NCBI RefSeq assembly: GCF_003207895.1
Contig: NZ_NKUB01000003.1
Location: 203,719-267,718, forward strand
Reading direction: 5' to 3'
Origin: Komagataeibacter swingsii
GTDB taxonomy: Bacteria; Pseudomonadota; Alphaproteobacteria; Acetobacterales; Acetobacteraceae
Length of the DNA stretch: 64,000 nt
The notes under the pieces were generated by a model. It saw only the letters and a program-made list of their open reading frames with translations. It ran no database searches and had not been told where the DNA came from. Within the stretch, counting starts at the first letter, position 1, and the number at the start of each line of letters is the position of its first letter. Position numbers and translations under genes: made by a program. Below, piece after piece: positions 8,962 through 18,200 of this stretch.

Positions 8962-10299
8962 TCAGAACCCCTGCCGGCCCGGGTACCATTCCGTTCCCGC
9001 CAGCGGGATGCGGGTCATGGCGGCGGCTTCCATCGTCAGGGCGACAAGGTCTTCCGGCTCAAGGTTATGAAGGTGGCTCTTGCCGCATGCCCGCGCGATC
9101 GCCTGTGCCTCCATGGTCATGACGGACAGGTAATTGGCGATCCGCCGCCCACCCAGGATCGGGTCAAGGCGCGCGGCCAGCTCGGGGTCCTGCGTGGTGA
9201 TGCCCGCGGGGTCGCGCCCGTCCTGCCAGTCATCATAGGCGCCGGGAACCGTGCCCAGCTTTGCGTATTCCTCCGCCAGGTCGGGACTCTGGTCGCCCAG
9301 CGCGATCAGGGCCGCGGTACCGATGGCCACGGCGTCCGCCCCCAGCGCCAGCGCCTTGGCCATGTCCGCGCCGCTGCGGATGCCGCCGGATACGATCAGC
9401 TGCACCTTGCGGTGCATGCCCAGGTCCTGCAACGCCTGCACGGCCGGGCGGATGGCGGCAAGGATGGGCAGGCCCACATGTTCGATGAACACTTCCTGTG
9501 TTGCCGCCGTGCCGCCCTGCATGCCATCCAGCACCACCACGTCCGCGCCCGCCTTTACCGCAAGCGAGACATCGTAATACGGGCGGCTGGCCCCGATCTT
9601 GATATAGATGGGCTTTTCCCACGCCGTGATCTCGCGCAGTTCCTCGATCTTGATTTCAAGGTCGTCCGGCCCGGTCCAGTCCGGGTGGCGGCAGGCGGAA
9701 CGCTGGTCGATGCCTTCGGGCAGGTCGCGCATCTTCGCGACACGCTCGGAAATCTTCTGCCCCAGCAGCATGCCGCCGCCGCCGGGCTTGGCCCCCTGCC
9801 CCACCACCACCTCGATCGCATCCGCGCGGCGCAGGTCGTCGGGGTTCATGCCATAGCGCGAGGGCAGGTACTGGTAGACAAGGGTGGTGGAATGCCCGCG
9901 CTCCTCCGGCGTCATGCCGCCATCACCCGTTGTGGTGGACGTGCCCACCGCGCTTGCCCCGCGCCCCAGTGCCTCCTTGGCCTGCGCCGACAGCGCGCCA
10001 AAGGACATGCCCGCGATCGTGACCGGCGTTTTCAGGCGGATGGGCTTGCTGGCGAAGCGCGTGCCCAGCACGACATCCGTATCGCAGCGTTCCCGGTACC
10101 CTTCCAGCGGATAACGGGACATGGAGGCGCCAAGGAAAAGCAGGTCGTCAAAATGGGGCAGCTTGCGCTTGGTGCCCGCGCCACGGATGTCATAGATCCC
10201 GGTGGCGGCGGCGCGCTGGATCTCGGAAATGGTGAACGGGTCGAATGTCGCGGAAAAACGCGGCTTCGTACGCGGAATCTTTCTGGTGTTGTCTGTCAT
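8962..10299 (-). CDS. mgsC: FMN-binding glutamate synthase-like subunit (N-methylglutamate synthase MgsC / GlxD type)
   Basis: 445 residues from the ATG at 10299, chosen because GAGG stands just before it and the conserved sequence begins with TDNTRKIPRTKPRFS. It is the stand-alone equivalent of the GltB FMN barrel: MSFGALSAQAKEALGRGA, GGGMLLGQKIS, YIKIGASRPYYDV and SGGIRSGADMAKALALGADAV. In N-methylglutamate synthase this part forms N-methylglutamate from gamma-glutamylmethylamide. The cysteines that hold the [3Fe-4S] cluster in ordinary glutamate synthase are not present: the segment before GITTQDPEL reads GAYDDWQDGRDPA. It is followed 77 bp later by glnT and preceded by mgsB. Confidence 0.87.
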   Translation of the reverse strand: MTDNTRKIPRTKPRFSATFDPFTISEIQRAAATGIYDIRGAGTKRKLPHFDDLLFLGASMSRYPLEGYRERCDTDVVLGTRFASKPIRLKTPVTIAGMSFGALSAQAKEALGRGASAVGTSTTTGDGGMTPEERGHSTTLVYQYLPSRYGMNPDDLRRADAIEVVVGQGAKPGGGGMLLGQKISERVAKMRDLPEGIDQRSACRHPDWTGPDDLEIKIEELREITAWEKPIYIKIGASRPYYDVSLAVKAGADVVVLDGMQGGTAATQEVFIEHVGLPILAAIRPAVQALQDLGMHRKVQLIVSGGIRSGADMAKALALGADAVAIGTAALIALGDQSPDLAEEYAKLGTVPGAYDDWQDGRDPAGITTQDPELAARLDPILGGRRIANYLSVMTMEAQAIARACGKSHLHNLEPEDLVALTMEAAAMTRIPLAGTEWYPGRQGF

Positions 10300-10306
10300 G
10301 GTGGCC

Positions 10307-10993
10307 TCAGTACGCCGCGGCGTTATCAACGTGGAAATGGTACAGGCGACGCGCTGACCCATAGAGGCGGAAGCTGCCGGCCGGGTATCCGGTGATGCCG
10401 GCGCTGTCCAGCAGGGATTGCAGCAGGACCGTGTCCTGCGCGGTCATGTCCTTTTCCTCGCAGTCCGCGCCCAGGCTCCTGACTTCGCCGCGCACGAAGA
10501 TTTTCGCTTCATACAGGCTGTCCCCCAGCGCCTCCCCCGCGTCGCCGCATACGACCAGCGTGCCGGACTGCGCCATGAAGGCGCTCATGTGCCCGACCGA
10601 ACCGCGCACCACGATGTCGATGCCCTTCATCGATATGCCGCAGCGCGCCCCGGCATCCCCGTCGATCACCAGCAGCCCGCCATGGCCGGTGGCGCCCGCC
10701 GCCATGCTGGCGTTGCCGCGCACGTGGGTGCGGCCGCTCATCATGTTTTCGGCCACGCCGGGGCCGGCATTGCCTTCGATGGTGATGGTGGCGCGCTGGT
10801 TCATGCCACCCGCGTAATACCCCGCCTGCCCGTCAATCAGCACATCGATCGGGGCGGTCAGGCCCACGGCCAGGGCGTGGCGGCCGCGCGGGTTGCGGAT
10901 GGCCCATGCCCCGGTTGCGTCCTCGCTTTGCAACTGGCTGTTGGCCTCGCGCAGGGTGCATTGGGCCAGGTCGATTTCCTGCATGTTGGTCAT
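10307..10993 (-). CDS. mgsB: GXGXG-repeat glutamate synthase-like subunit (MgsB / GlxC type)
   Basis: 228 residues corresponding to the C-terminal right-handed beta-helix of GltB. Glycine repeats recur at regular spacing: GQAGYYAGGMNQRA, GNASMAAGATGHGGLLVIDG and SVGHMSAFMAQSGTLVVCG. In N-methylglutamate synthase it is the structural subunit that couples the glutaminase-like and FMN subunits. Its start overlaps the mgsA stop by four bases (ATGA), and mgsC starts eight bases after its stop, so the three subunits are translationally linked in the order A-B-C. Confidence 0.86.
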   Translation of the reverse strand: MTNMQEIDLAQCTLREANSQLQSEDATGAWAIRNPRGRHALAVGLTAPIDVLIDGQAGYYAGGMNQRATITIEGNAGPGVAENMMSGRTHVRGNASMAAGATGHGGLLVIDGDAGARCGISMKGIDIVVRGSVGHMSAFMAQSGTLVVCGDAGEALGDSLYEAKIFVRGEVRSLGADCEEKDMTAQDTVLLQSLLDSAGITGYPAGSFRLYGSARRLYHFHVDNAAAY

Positions 10994-11889
10994 GCCGCGT
11001 GTTCCCAGTGATAGACGCGCTGCGGTTCGGGTTCAAAGACGGTTGCGGTCTCGATGCCCGGAAGCCGGGCGAAGGCGCGGTATTCGGACGCGAAGGCGAC
11101 GTAGTCATCCGTCTCGGCGATGACGGCGGGCTTGCACGCCACCGGGTCGCGCAGGACCGCAAACCCGTCCCGGGTGCCCACGACAAAGGTGTAGAAGCCG
11201 TCAAGGTCGGCAAGGGCGGCCGTCAGGGCCTCATCCAGCCGCTCCCCGCGCGACAGCCGCCACGACAGATAGCCCGCCGCCACTTCCGAATCATTTTCGG
11301 TGGCGAATTCCAGCCCTTCGCGCACCAGCTGGCGGCGCAGGGTGTTATGGTTGGACAGCGAGCCGTTATGCACCAGGCACTGGTCCGGCCCGGTTGAAAA
11401 CGGGTGCGCGCCGGCGGTGGTCACGGCTGATTCCGTCGCCATGCGGGTGTGCCCGATGGCGTGGGTGCCGCTCATGCCCGCAAGGTCGAAGCGGGTCGCG
11501 ACAGCTTCAGGCAGGCCCACGCCCTTGTACAGCTCGATGCTGTCGCCGCTGGACACGAACGCAACCCCGTGGCCGAAGGATGAAATGAACCGGCGCGCGG
11601 CCTTTTCATGTTCGCTCGGCACGGTAATGACCATGTGGTCATCGCGAAAGGCCACGGTCATGTCGGGACCGGCGATATCGGCCAGCCCCCTTTCAAAGGC
11701 CGCGCCGTGCGCCGGGGCAAGGTCGCGCACCGTGATCTTGGTCTGCCCGTGGCGCGCGCCCCCGTAAACGGCAAAACCGGCGCTGTCGGGGCCGCGCTCC
11801 GTCATGACCTTCAGCATCTGGGATGTCAGCCGCCCGAGTTCAGGCTGAAGCGCGGGATTTTTCAGAAATAACCCAACGATGCCACACAT
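10990..11889 (-). CDS. mgsA: Class II glutamine amidotransferase subunit (MgsA / GlxB type)
   Basis: 299 residues. The start is fixed at 11889 rather than the in-frame ATG at 11895: GGAG lies eight bases upstream, and the protein then begins MCGIVGLF, exposing the Cys2 nucleophile after Met removal as in all class II amidotransferases. Other marks are TERGPDSAGFAVYGG, the HTRMATESAVTTAGAHPF glutamine pocket and LVHNGSLSNHN. In N-methylglutamate synthase it hydrolyses gamma-glutamylmethylamide (or glutamine) at this site. It is the first gene of the mgsABC-glnT operon, with a recognisable promoter about 30 bases upstream. Confidence 0.9.
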   Translation of the reverse strand: MCGIVGLFLKNPALQPELGRLTSQMLKVMTERGPDSAGFAVYGGARHGQTKITVRDLAPAHGAAFERGLADIAGPDMTVAFRDDHMVITVPSEHEKAARRFISSFGHGVAFVSSGDSIELYKGVGLPEAVATRFDLAGMSGTHAIGHTRMATESAVTTAGAHPFSTGPDQCLVHNGSLSNHNTLRRQLVREGLEFATENDSEVAAGYLSWRLSRGERLDEALTAALADLDGFYTFVVGTRDGFAVLRDPVACKPAVIAETDDYVAFASEYRAFARLPGIETATVFEPEPQRVYHWEHAA

Positions 11890-11924
11890 CGTCATTCTCC
11901 GCCGAGATAGGAAAGGATGCGCCC

Positions 11925-11953
11925 ATCAAGCGCCCATCCCGGCGGGGTGTCAA
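11925..11953 (-). promoter_or_regulatory. Predicted sigma-70-like promoter of mgsABC-glnT
   Basis: On the minus strand TTGACA (11953-11948) is followed after 17 bases by CTTGAT (11930-11925). This gives a perfect -35 box, a weak -10 box, and a short leader of about 30 bases to the mgsA ATG. A weak -10 fits an activated or tightly controlled promoter. Confidence 0.5.
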
Positions 11954-11980
11954 CTTAAAAGAACAAAACTTTCTTTTAAG
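11954..11980. promoter_or_regulatory. Palindrome CTTAAAAGA-N9-TCTTTTAAG abutting the mgsA promoter
   Basis: A perfect 9-bp AT-rich inverted repeat in otherwise GC-rich DNA. It touches the -35 box of mgsA and lies between mgsA and the XRE-cupin regulator gene. It may be the operator of that regulator. It could alternatively act as a weak terminator of the regulator transcript, because a T-rich run lies in the loop. Confidence 0.5.
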
Positions 11981-11992
11981 GAAATGACGCAA

Positions 11993-12646
11993 TCAGTCGT
12001 CCTGGCGTGGGTAGACGATTATCGACAGGTAATTCATGGGTTTTTCGATCAGCACTTCCGGCCCGTGCGGCGCCTGGCAGTCAAACATCAGGGTATCGCC
12101 CGGCCCCATTTCATACGATTCGTTACCATGTCGGTACACAACGCGCCCGCTGAGCATGTAGATGATCTCCACCCCCTGGTGGCGGAAACTGGTATAGGGC
12201 CGGGCGTCCTCGTGCAGGGTGATCAGGTAGGGTTCGACCACCATGCTGCCCCCCAGCAGGTGCCCCAGCAACTGGTATTCATGCCCCGCCTTCGTGCCCC
12301 GGCGTTCAATGACGACCCCCTTGCCCGCCTTGACGAAGGAACAGTCGCGCTGTTCCTCAAACGTGGCGAATAGCTGGCTTAGCGGCACGTTCAGCGCCCG
12401 GCCCACCGATTGCAGCGTGGAAAGCGAGGGGGAAATCTGCCCGTTTTCTATTTTCGACAGCATGCCCAGCGATATGCCCGCGCTGCTGGCCAGGTCCGCC
12501 CCCGTCAGCTCGGCCCGCCGCCGCAGCAGCCGGATCTGCGCGCCCAGCGATTCCTCCAGCGTCAGTTCGCGGACCGGCCCGGCCGACGACCCGGTGGTCA
12601 GTTCGGCCGGGGCCTTTTCGGTGCGGGACTTGCGGGGTGCGGCCAT
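11993..12646 (-). CDS. XRE family regulator with C-terminal cupin sensor domain
   Basis: 217 residues from the ATG at 12646, which has GGAGAG six bases upstream; the longer frame to 12769 has no ribosome site and overlaps the LysR gene. A helix-turn-helix lies near residues 35-90 (LGAQIRLLRRRAELTGADLASSAGISLGMLSKIENGQISPS). A cupin fold follows (SFRHQGVEIIYMLSGRVVYRHG, GPGDTLMFDCQAPHG). This is the PuuR/SutR-like architecture, in which the cupin usually senses a small amine, amino acid or osmolyte. It lies 25 bp after the LysR gene and just upstream of mgsA, so it probably controls the methylamine genes. Confidence 0.88.
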   Translation of the reverse strand: MAAPRKSRTEKAPAELTTGSSAGPVRELTLEESLGAQIRLLRRRAELTGADLASSAGISLGMLSKIENGQISPSLSTLQSVGRALNVPLSQLFATFEEQRDCSFVKAGKGVVIERRGTKAGHEYQLLGHLLGGSMVVEPYLITLHEDARPYTSFRHQGVEIIYMLSGRVVYRHGNESYEMGPGDTLMFDCQAPHGPEVLIEKPMNYLSIIVYPRQDD

Positions 12647-12671
12647 GCATGCTCTCCAGAAAACGCAAGAA

Positions 12672-13643
12672 TCAGGACAGGACGTCCATCTGATCGGCAA
12701 AGGCGGGAAAATAGCCCGCCAGTTCGCCACGTGTCTGCTCCATAAGAACAGTCCGGAGTGATTTCGCAAAATCCAGCGGCAGGCGCCCGAATTCCCGCCG
12801 CCGCGCCACCAGCGTCAGCCGCCGCCGGAACGTGCCCACCGGCAGCCTGTGGCATGTCAGCCCGCAATGGCCGTCAAACCCCGCCTCATACAGGCATAGC
12901 GGCGTCGTGATGGCCACGCCCCCCAGCCTGCACGCGGCCAGGACCCCCTCGGGCCGGTCGAATTCCTGGCCATGGGGGATGTCCAGCTTCAGCCGCCGCA
13001 GGTAGCGTTCGATCTCGTTGCCCGTGCGTGAGCGCAGGGAAAAGCGCACGAACGGCCGTTCGGTGAAAAAGGCGGCCAGGTCCGCGGCCGATGCCGGGGG
13101 GCTTACGCCTGCGGGGCACAGCAGCATGTAGGGTTCCTCGAACAGCGGCCAGCGTTCGAGGTCGGCGATGTCTTCCAGGTCATCGACGCTGAGGATGAAA
13201 TCGATCTGGCGCGACAGCAGGGCGGCGGCGTGGGATTCGGTCAGGCCGGCATGCACCACCAGGCGGTCGACGCGCGCGCGCATGAAGCTGGAGACTTCCC
13301 CCATCACGGCGCGCGACAGGGAATCGACCACGCCGATCCGCAGCAGGTGGACCCTTCCCGACTGCATTTCCTGCAGGCGGGCGGCGATCTGGCGCATCTC
13401 GACCATAAGCCCGGTGGCGTACTGGCGCAGCACCGTACCGGCGGTTGTCAGCGCCATGGGGCGCACCCCCCGGTCAAACAGTTGCGTGCCCACGCGTTTT
13501 TCCAGGTCGGCGATGGTCTGTGAAACGGCGGGCTGGGTTATGCCCAGCATGCGCCCGGCCGCCGCCATGCTGCCATTGTCGCACACGGCCAGGAAGACAT
13601 TCAGTGCGGAAAAATCGAACGGTGGAACATGAAGCGCCATCAT
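12672..13643 (-). CDS. LysR family transcriptional regulator
   Basis: About 323 residues from the MM pair at 13643/13640. A winged helix-turn-helix occupies the first ~65 residues (FLAVCDNGSMAAAGRMLGIT, PAVSQTIADLEKRVG). The periplasmic-binding-protein-like effector domain follows (VHLLRIGVVDSLS and onward). It is transcribed divergently from mgdA with only 82 bases between the starts, the classical arrangement in which a LysR protein controls its neighbour. Its own downstream gene is the XRE-cupin regulator, so both may form one regulatory operon. The effector is unknown; a methylated amine, N-methylglutamate or sarcosine are natural candidates. Confidence 0.9.
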   Translation of the reverse strand: MMALHVPPFDFSALNVFLAVCDNGSMAAAGRMLGITQPAVSQTIADLEKRVGTQLFDRGVRPMALTTAGTVLRQYATGLMVEMRQIAARLQEMQSGRVHLLRIGVVDSLSRAVMGEVSSFMRARVDRLVVHAGLTESHAAALLSRQIDFILSVDDLEDIADLERWPLFEEPYMLLCPAGVSPPASAADLAAFFTERPFVRFSLRSRTGNEIERYLRRLKLDIPHGQEFDRPEGVLAACRLGGVAITTPLCLYEAGFDGHCGLTCHRLPVGTFRRRLTLVARRREFGRLPLDFAKSLRTVLMEQTRGELAGYFPAFADQMDVLS

Positions 13644-13725
13644 ACCATACCATAAGAAAAATTTATAATGTTCCTGTGCCGAAACCATCTAGCATGGATT
13701 TCAGTAACGGATTGAAGATTTCGTA
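13644..13725. promoter_or_regulatory. Divergent LysR/mgdA control region with an LTTR-like box
   Basis: 82 bases between two divergent starts, distinctly AT-rich. ATAA (13652-13655), seven bases, then TTAT (13663-13666) forms a symmetrical site of the T-N11-A kind bound by LysR proteins. No clear -35/-10 pair stands out for mgdA, which fits activator dependence. Confidence 0.4.
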
Positions 13726-14985
13726 ATGAAAAATGATCGTTATTCCATTTTTTCCCTGCTGCGGGAAACATTGCGCGGCCAGACCGGCTGGAAACCCGCA
13801 TGGCGCGACGCCACCCCCCAGCCCAGCTATGATGTCGTGATCGTGGGCGGCGGCGGCCATGGGCTGGCCACCGCCTACTACCTTGCGCGGCGTTATGGCG
13901 TCCGCCGGGTGGCGGTGGTCGAAAAGGGCTGGATCGGCAACGGCAACATCGGCCGCAATACGACAATCATCCGTTCGAATTACCTGCTGCCGGGCAACGT
14001 GCCCTTTTACGAATGTTCCATGAAGCTGTGGGAAGGGCTGGAACAGGACATCAATTACAACGCCATGGTCAGCCAGCGCGGCGTGCTCAACCTTTTCCAT
14101 AACGACGCCCAGCGCAACGCCTATATCCGCCGTGGCAACGCCATGCGGCTGCATGGTGTGGATGCGCAGCTTCTGGATGTGGACGCCGTGCGCCGCAGGC
14201 TGCCGTTCCTGAATTATGACGCGGCGCGCTTTCCCATACGCGGCGGCCTGCTGCAAAAGCGCGGCGGCACGGTCCGCCACGACGCGGTGGCGTGGGGATA
14301 CGCGCGCGCGGCCGACCGGCTGGGCGTGGACATCATCCAGAACTGCGAGGCCACCGGCCTGCGCATGCGCGAGGGCCGTGTCGTGGGGGTCGAGACCACG
14401 CGCGGGTTCATCGGCGCGGGGCGCGTCGGGCTGTCCTGCGCGGGCAATTCGTCGCGGGTCGCGGCCATGGCCGGGCTGCGCCTGCCAATCGAAAGCCACG
14501 TGCTTCAGGCCTTTGTCAGCGAGGGGCTGAAACCCTTCATCGACTGCGTGGTGACGTTTGGCGCGGGGCATTTCTACATCAGCCAGTCCGACAAGGGCGG
14601 GCTGGTATTTGGTGGCGATATCGATGGCTACAATTCCTATGCCCAGCGCGGGAACATGCCGGTCATCGAGGATGTGTGCGAAGGCGGCATGGCGCTCATG
14701 CCCCGGATCGGTCGCGTGCGCCTGCTGCGCCACTGGGCGGGATTGATGGACATGACCATGGATGGCAGCCCCATCATCGACAGGACGCCGGTGGGCAACC
14801 TCTACCTCAACGCCGGGTGGTGTTACGGCGGGTTCAAGGCCACGCCCGCGTCAGGCCTGTGCTTCGCCCACCTGATCGCCCGCGACGAACCCCATCCGGT
14901 GGCCGCGGCCTACCGGCTGGACCGCTTTGGCCGCGGGGCCGTGATTGATGAAAAAGGCATGGGCGCGCAGCCCAATCTGCACTGA
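13726..14985 (+). CDS. mgdA: Sarcosine oxidase beta-like / N-methylglutamate dehydrogenase subunit A
   Basis: 419 residues. An ADP-binding motif near residue 37 (YDVVIVGGGGHGLATAYYLA) opens a D-amino-acid-oxidase-type flavoprotein fold. GGTVRHDAVAWGYAR includes His185, which aligns by motif with the histidine carrying covalent FMN in heterotetrameric sarcosine oxidase beta. The C-terminus has LRHWAGLMDMTMDGSPIID and GWCYGGFKATPASG. In N-methylglutamate dehydrogenase this subunit oxidises the N-methyl group of N-methylglutamate. It is the first gene of the plus-strand operon and is followed eight bases later by mgdB. The family alone could equally indicate sarcosine oxidase SoxB; co-location with mgsABC and glnT favours N-methylglutamate. 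Confidence 0.88.
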   Translation: MKNDRYSIFSLLRETLRGQTGWKPAWRDATPQPSYDVVIVGGGGHGLATAYYLARRYGVRRVAVVEKGWIGNGNIGRNTTIIRSNYLLPGNVPFYECSMKLWEGLEQDINYNAMVSQRGVLNLFHNDAQRNAYIRRGNAMRLHGVDAQLLDVDAVRRRLPFLNYDAARFPIRGGLLQKRGGTVRHDAVAWGYARAADRLGVDIIQNCEATGLRMREGRVVGVETTRGFIGAGRVGLSCAGNSSRVAAMAGLRLPIESHVLQAFVSEGLKPFIDCVVTFGAGHFYISQSDKGGLVFGGDIDGYNSYAQRGNMPVIEDVCEGGMALMPRIGRVRLLRHWAGLMDMTMDGSPIIDRTPVGNLYLNAGWCYGGFKATPASGLCFAHLIARDEPHPVAAAYRLDRFGRGAVIDEKGMGAQPNLH

Positions 14986-14992
14986 GGTTCCA

Positions 14993-15277
14993 ATGCGTCT
15001 GAACTGTCCCTGCTGCGGACCACGCGGCGTTGAAGAATTCACCTATCGGGGCGACGCCACACTCCGTCGCCCTGCCCCCGATGCCGCAGCGCCGGACTGG
15101 GTGGACTATGTCTACCTGCGCGACAACCCGGCGGGCTGGCACCGTGAACTGTGGTACCACGGCGCGGGCTGCCATGCGTGGCTGGTCGTCACGCGCGACA
15201 CCCGCACCCATGAAATCGCCGATGTGGCCCGTGCGGTCGATATCGCACGCCACGGCAGGGAGAATACGGGGTCATGA
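14993..15277 (+). CDS. mgdB: Sarcosine oxidase delta-like / N-methylglutamate dehydrogenase subunit B
   Basis: 94 residues. The ATG at 14993 is preceded by TGAGG; an upstream in-frame ATG at 14945 lies inside mgdA. The N-terminal MRLNCPCCGPRGVEEFTYRG is the hallmark of the small zinc-binding delta subunit. The body has DWVDYVYLRDNPAGWHRELW and the CHAWLVVTRDTRTHEI region. Delta subunits scaffold the complex. The gene overlaps mgdC by four bases, in the usual beta-delta-alpha-gamma order. Confidence 0.92.
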   Translation: MRLNCPCCGPRGVEEFTYRGDATLRRPAPDAAAPDWVDYVYLRDNPAGWHRELWYHGAGCHAWLVVTRDTRTHEIADVARAVDIARHGRENTGS

Positions 15278-18200
15278 CACTGTTTGGCAGGAAAACGGCA
15301 GCCGCCCCGCGCACGGGTGGCGGCAATGGCGTCGACCCGGCGCGGGTCATCCATTTCACCTTCGATGGCGTGCGCTATCCCGCCCATCCGGGCGATACGC
15401 TGGCATCGGCCCTGCTGGCCAACGGGCAGCGGCTTGCAGGCCGGTCGTTCAAGTACCACCGCCCCCGTGGCATCCTGTCGGCAGGACCGGAAGAACCCAA
15501 CGCGCTGGTGGAACTGCGCACCGGCGCGCGGCGCGAACCCAACAGCCGCGCCACCGTGACCGAGGTGTATGACGGGCTGGTGGCCTGCAGCCAGAACCGC
15601 TGGCCATCGCTGCGCATGGATGCGCTGGGCGTAAACGGCCTGTTTTCGCCCATCTTTACGGCCGGGTTCTACTACAAGACCTTCATGTGGCCCGCCCCGT
15701 TCTGGGAAAAGGTGTACGAACCCCTGATCCGCCGCGCCGCCGGGTTGGGGCGTGCGGCGGATGAGGCCGACCCTGACCTGTATGAAAAGGCCACCACATT
15801 CTGTGACGTGCTGGTGGTGGGCAGTGGCCCGGCAGGGCTTGCGGCCGCCCTTGCGGCGGGACGGTCGGGCGCGCGGGTCGTGCTGTGCGAACAGGACAGC
15901 GTGACCGGCGGCCGCCTGCGCGCGGAGCGGGGCGAACTGGACGGCGTGCCGGGCTGGCAATGGGCACGGCAGGCCATGGACAGCCTGCGCCAGATGCCCG
16001 AGGTGCGCATCATGACGCGCACCTGCGTTTTCGGGGCGTATGATGGCGGGACCTATGGCGCGCTGGAACGCGTGGCCGACCATGTCGCCATGCCTGCGGC
16101 GGGGCAGCCGCGCCAGCGCCTGTGGCGTATCGTGGCGGGGCGCTGCATTGTCGCCAGCGGCGGGATCGAACGCCCCATGGTGTTTGTGGGCAATGACCGG
16201 CCGGGCATCATGCTGGCGGGCGCGGTGCGCACCTACATCAACCGCTTTGGCGTGGTGCCGGGACGGCGCGCCGTCATCTACACCAATAACGATGATGGCC
16301 TGCGCACGGCAACGGACCTGGCCCATGCCGGCGCGGTGGTCGCCGCCATTGTCGATACGCGCGCCACGCAGACCGCGCGCGCCACGCAGGTTGCGCGGGA
16401 AACCGGGGCGAAGCTGTTCACCGGCGGGGCGATTGCCGCCACATACGGGCGGCTGGGGGTGCAGGCCGCCGCCATCCGCGACCGTTCGGGCCGGGTACAG
16501 CACATTGCATGCGACCTGATCGCCATGTCGGGCGGATGGAACCCCGAACTGAGCCTGACGACGCATCATGGCGCGAAGCCGTCCTACAACGCGGCGCTGT
16601 GCGCGTTCGTCCCCACCACCTTCCCGCCCGGCATGCAGGCGGCGGGTGTCGCCAACGGGGCCTTCACGACGGCTGCCTGCCTGCGCGAAGGCGCGGAACA
16701 GGGGCAGGCGGCCGCGGCCGCCTGCGGGTTCGCCGCCGACCTGCCGGCCCTGCCCGCGGCGGACGCGGAAAGCTACGGCATTGAATCCCTTCAGCCCCTG
16801 CCGCGCGACCGCTCGGTCAAGGATGGCAAGGCCTTCATCGATTTCCAGAACGACGTGACGGCCAGGGATGTGCGGCTGGCGGCGCAGGAAGGCTTCCGCA
16901 GTGTCGAGCACCTCAAGCGCTACACCACGCTTGGCATGGCGACTGACCAGGGCAAGACGGCCAATGTCAACGGTATCGTGCAACTGGCGCAGCAGACCGG
17001 CCGCGACATTGCCAGTACGGGCACGACCATGTTCCGCCCCCCCGTGCAGCCCGTGGCCATTGGCGCCATCGCGGGCGCGCATACCGGCACGCATTTCAAG
17101 CCCACCCGCCTGACGCCCACCCATGAATGGGCGCGCCAGCAGGGCGCGGCCTTTACGGCCAACGGTCTGTGGCAGCGCGCGCAGTGGTTCGCGCAACCGG
17201 GAGAAAGCCACTGGCGCGACACCGTCAACCGGGAAGTCCGCACCGTCCGCACCGCTGTCGGGTTCTGTGATGTCACCACGCTGGGCAAGATCGACATCCA
17301 GGGGCCGGACGCCGCGACCTTCCTTGAACGGCTGTATGTCAACGCATGGCGGAAGCTGCCGGTCGGCCGCGCGCGCTACGGCCTGATGCTGCGGGAGGAC
17401 GGCTTCGTCTTTGACGATGGCACCACCGCGCGGCTGGGGCCACAGCATTATGTCATGACCACGACTACCGCGCATGCGGGCGCTGTCATGCAGCATATGG
17501 AACTGTGCCACCAGTGGCTGTGGCCGGAACTGGATGTCCACTTCATATCCGTGACCGACGAATGGGCGCAGTTCGCCATTGCCGGGCCGCGCGCGCGCGA
17601 TGTGCTGCGCCATGTCGTCGATCCGGATTTCGACCTGTCGCATGAAGCCTTCGGGTATATGGGTGCGGCGGAGGTCACGATATGTGGCGGGCAGGCGGCG
17701 CGGCTGTTCCGCCTGTCCTTCTCCGGGGAACTGGCGTTCGAGCTTGCGGTGCCCGCGCGTTATGGCGACGCGCTGGCCCGCCTGCTGATGAAGGTGGGCG
17801 CGCCGTATGGCATCGCCCCTTACGGCACCGAGGCGCTGGGGGTGATGCGCATTGAAAAGGGCCATCCCGCCGGACCCGAGCTGAACGGCCAGACCACGGC
17901 GCATGACCTGGGCATGGGGCGGATGCTGTCCGGCAAAAAGGACTTCATCGGCCGCGCCATGGCCGCGCGCCCTGCGCTGACGGATGCATCCCGTCCCACG
18001 CTGGTCGGCCTGCGGCCGGTCAGCCCGTCCGATGAACTGGTGGCCGGCAGCCACCTGCTGCCCCGTGGCGCCGAAGCCACGGGCGCGCATGACCAGGGAT
18101 GGATATCGTCCGCCGCATGGTCGCCCACGCTGGATGGCTGGATCGCGCTGGGCTTCCTGTCGGATGGCCCGGCGCGCCATGGCGAGACGGTCATGGTCCA

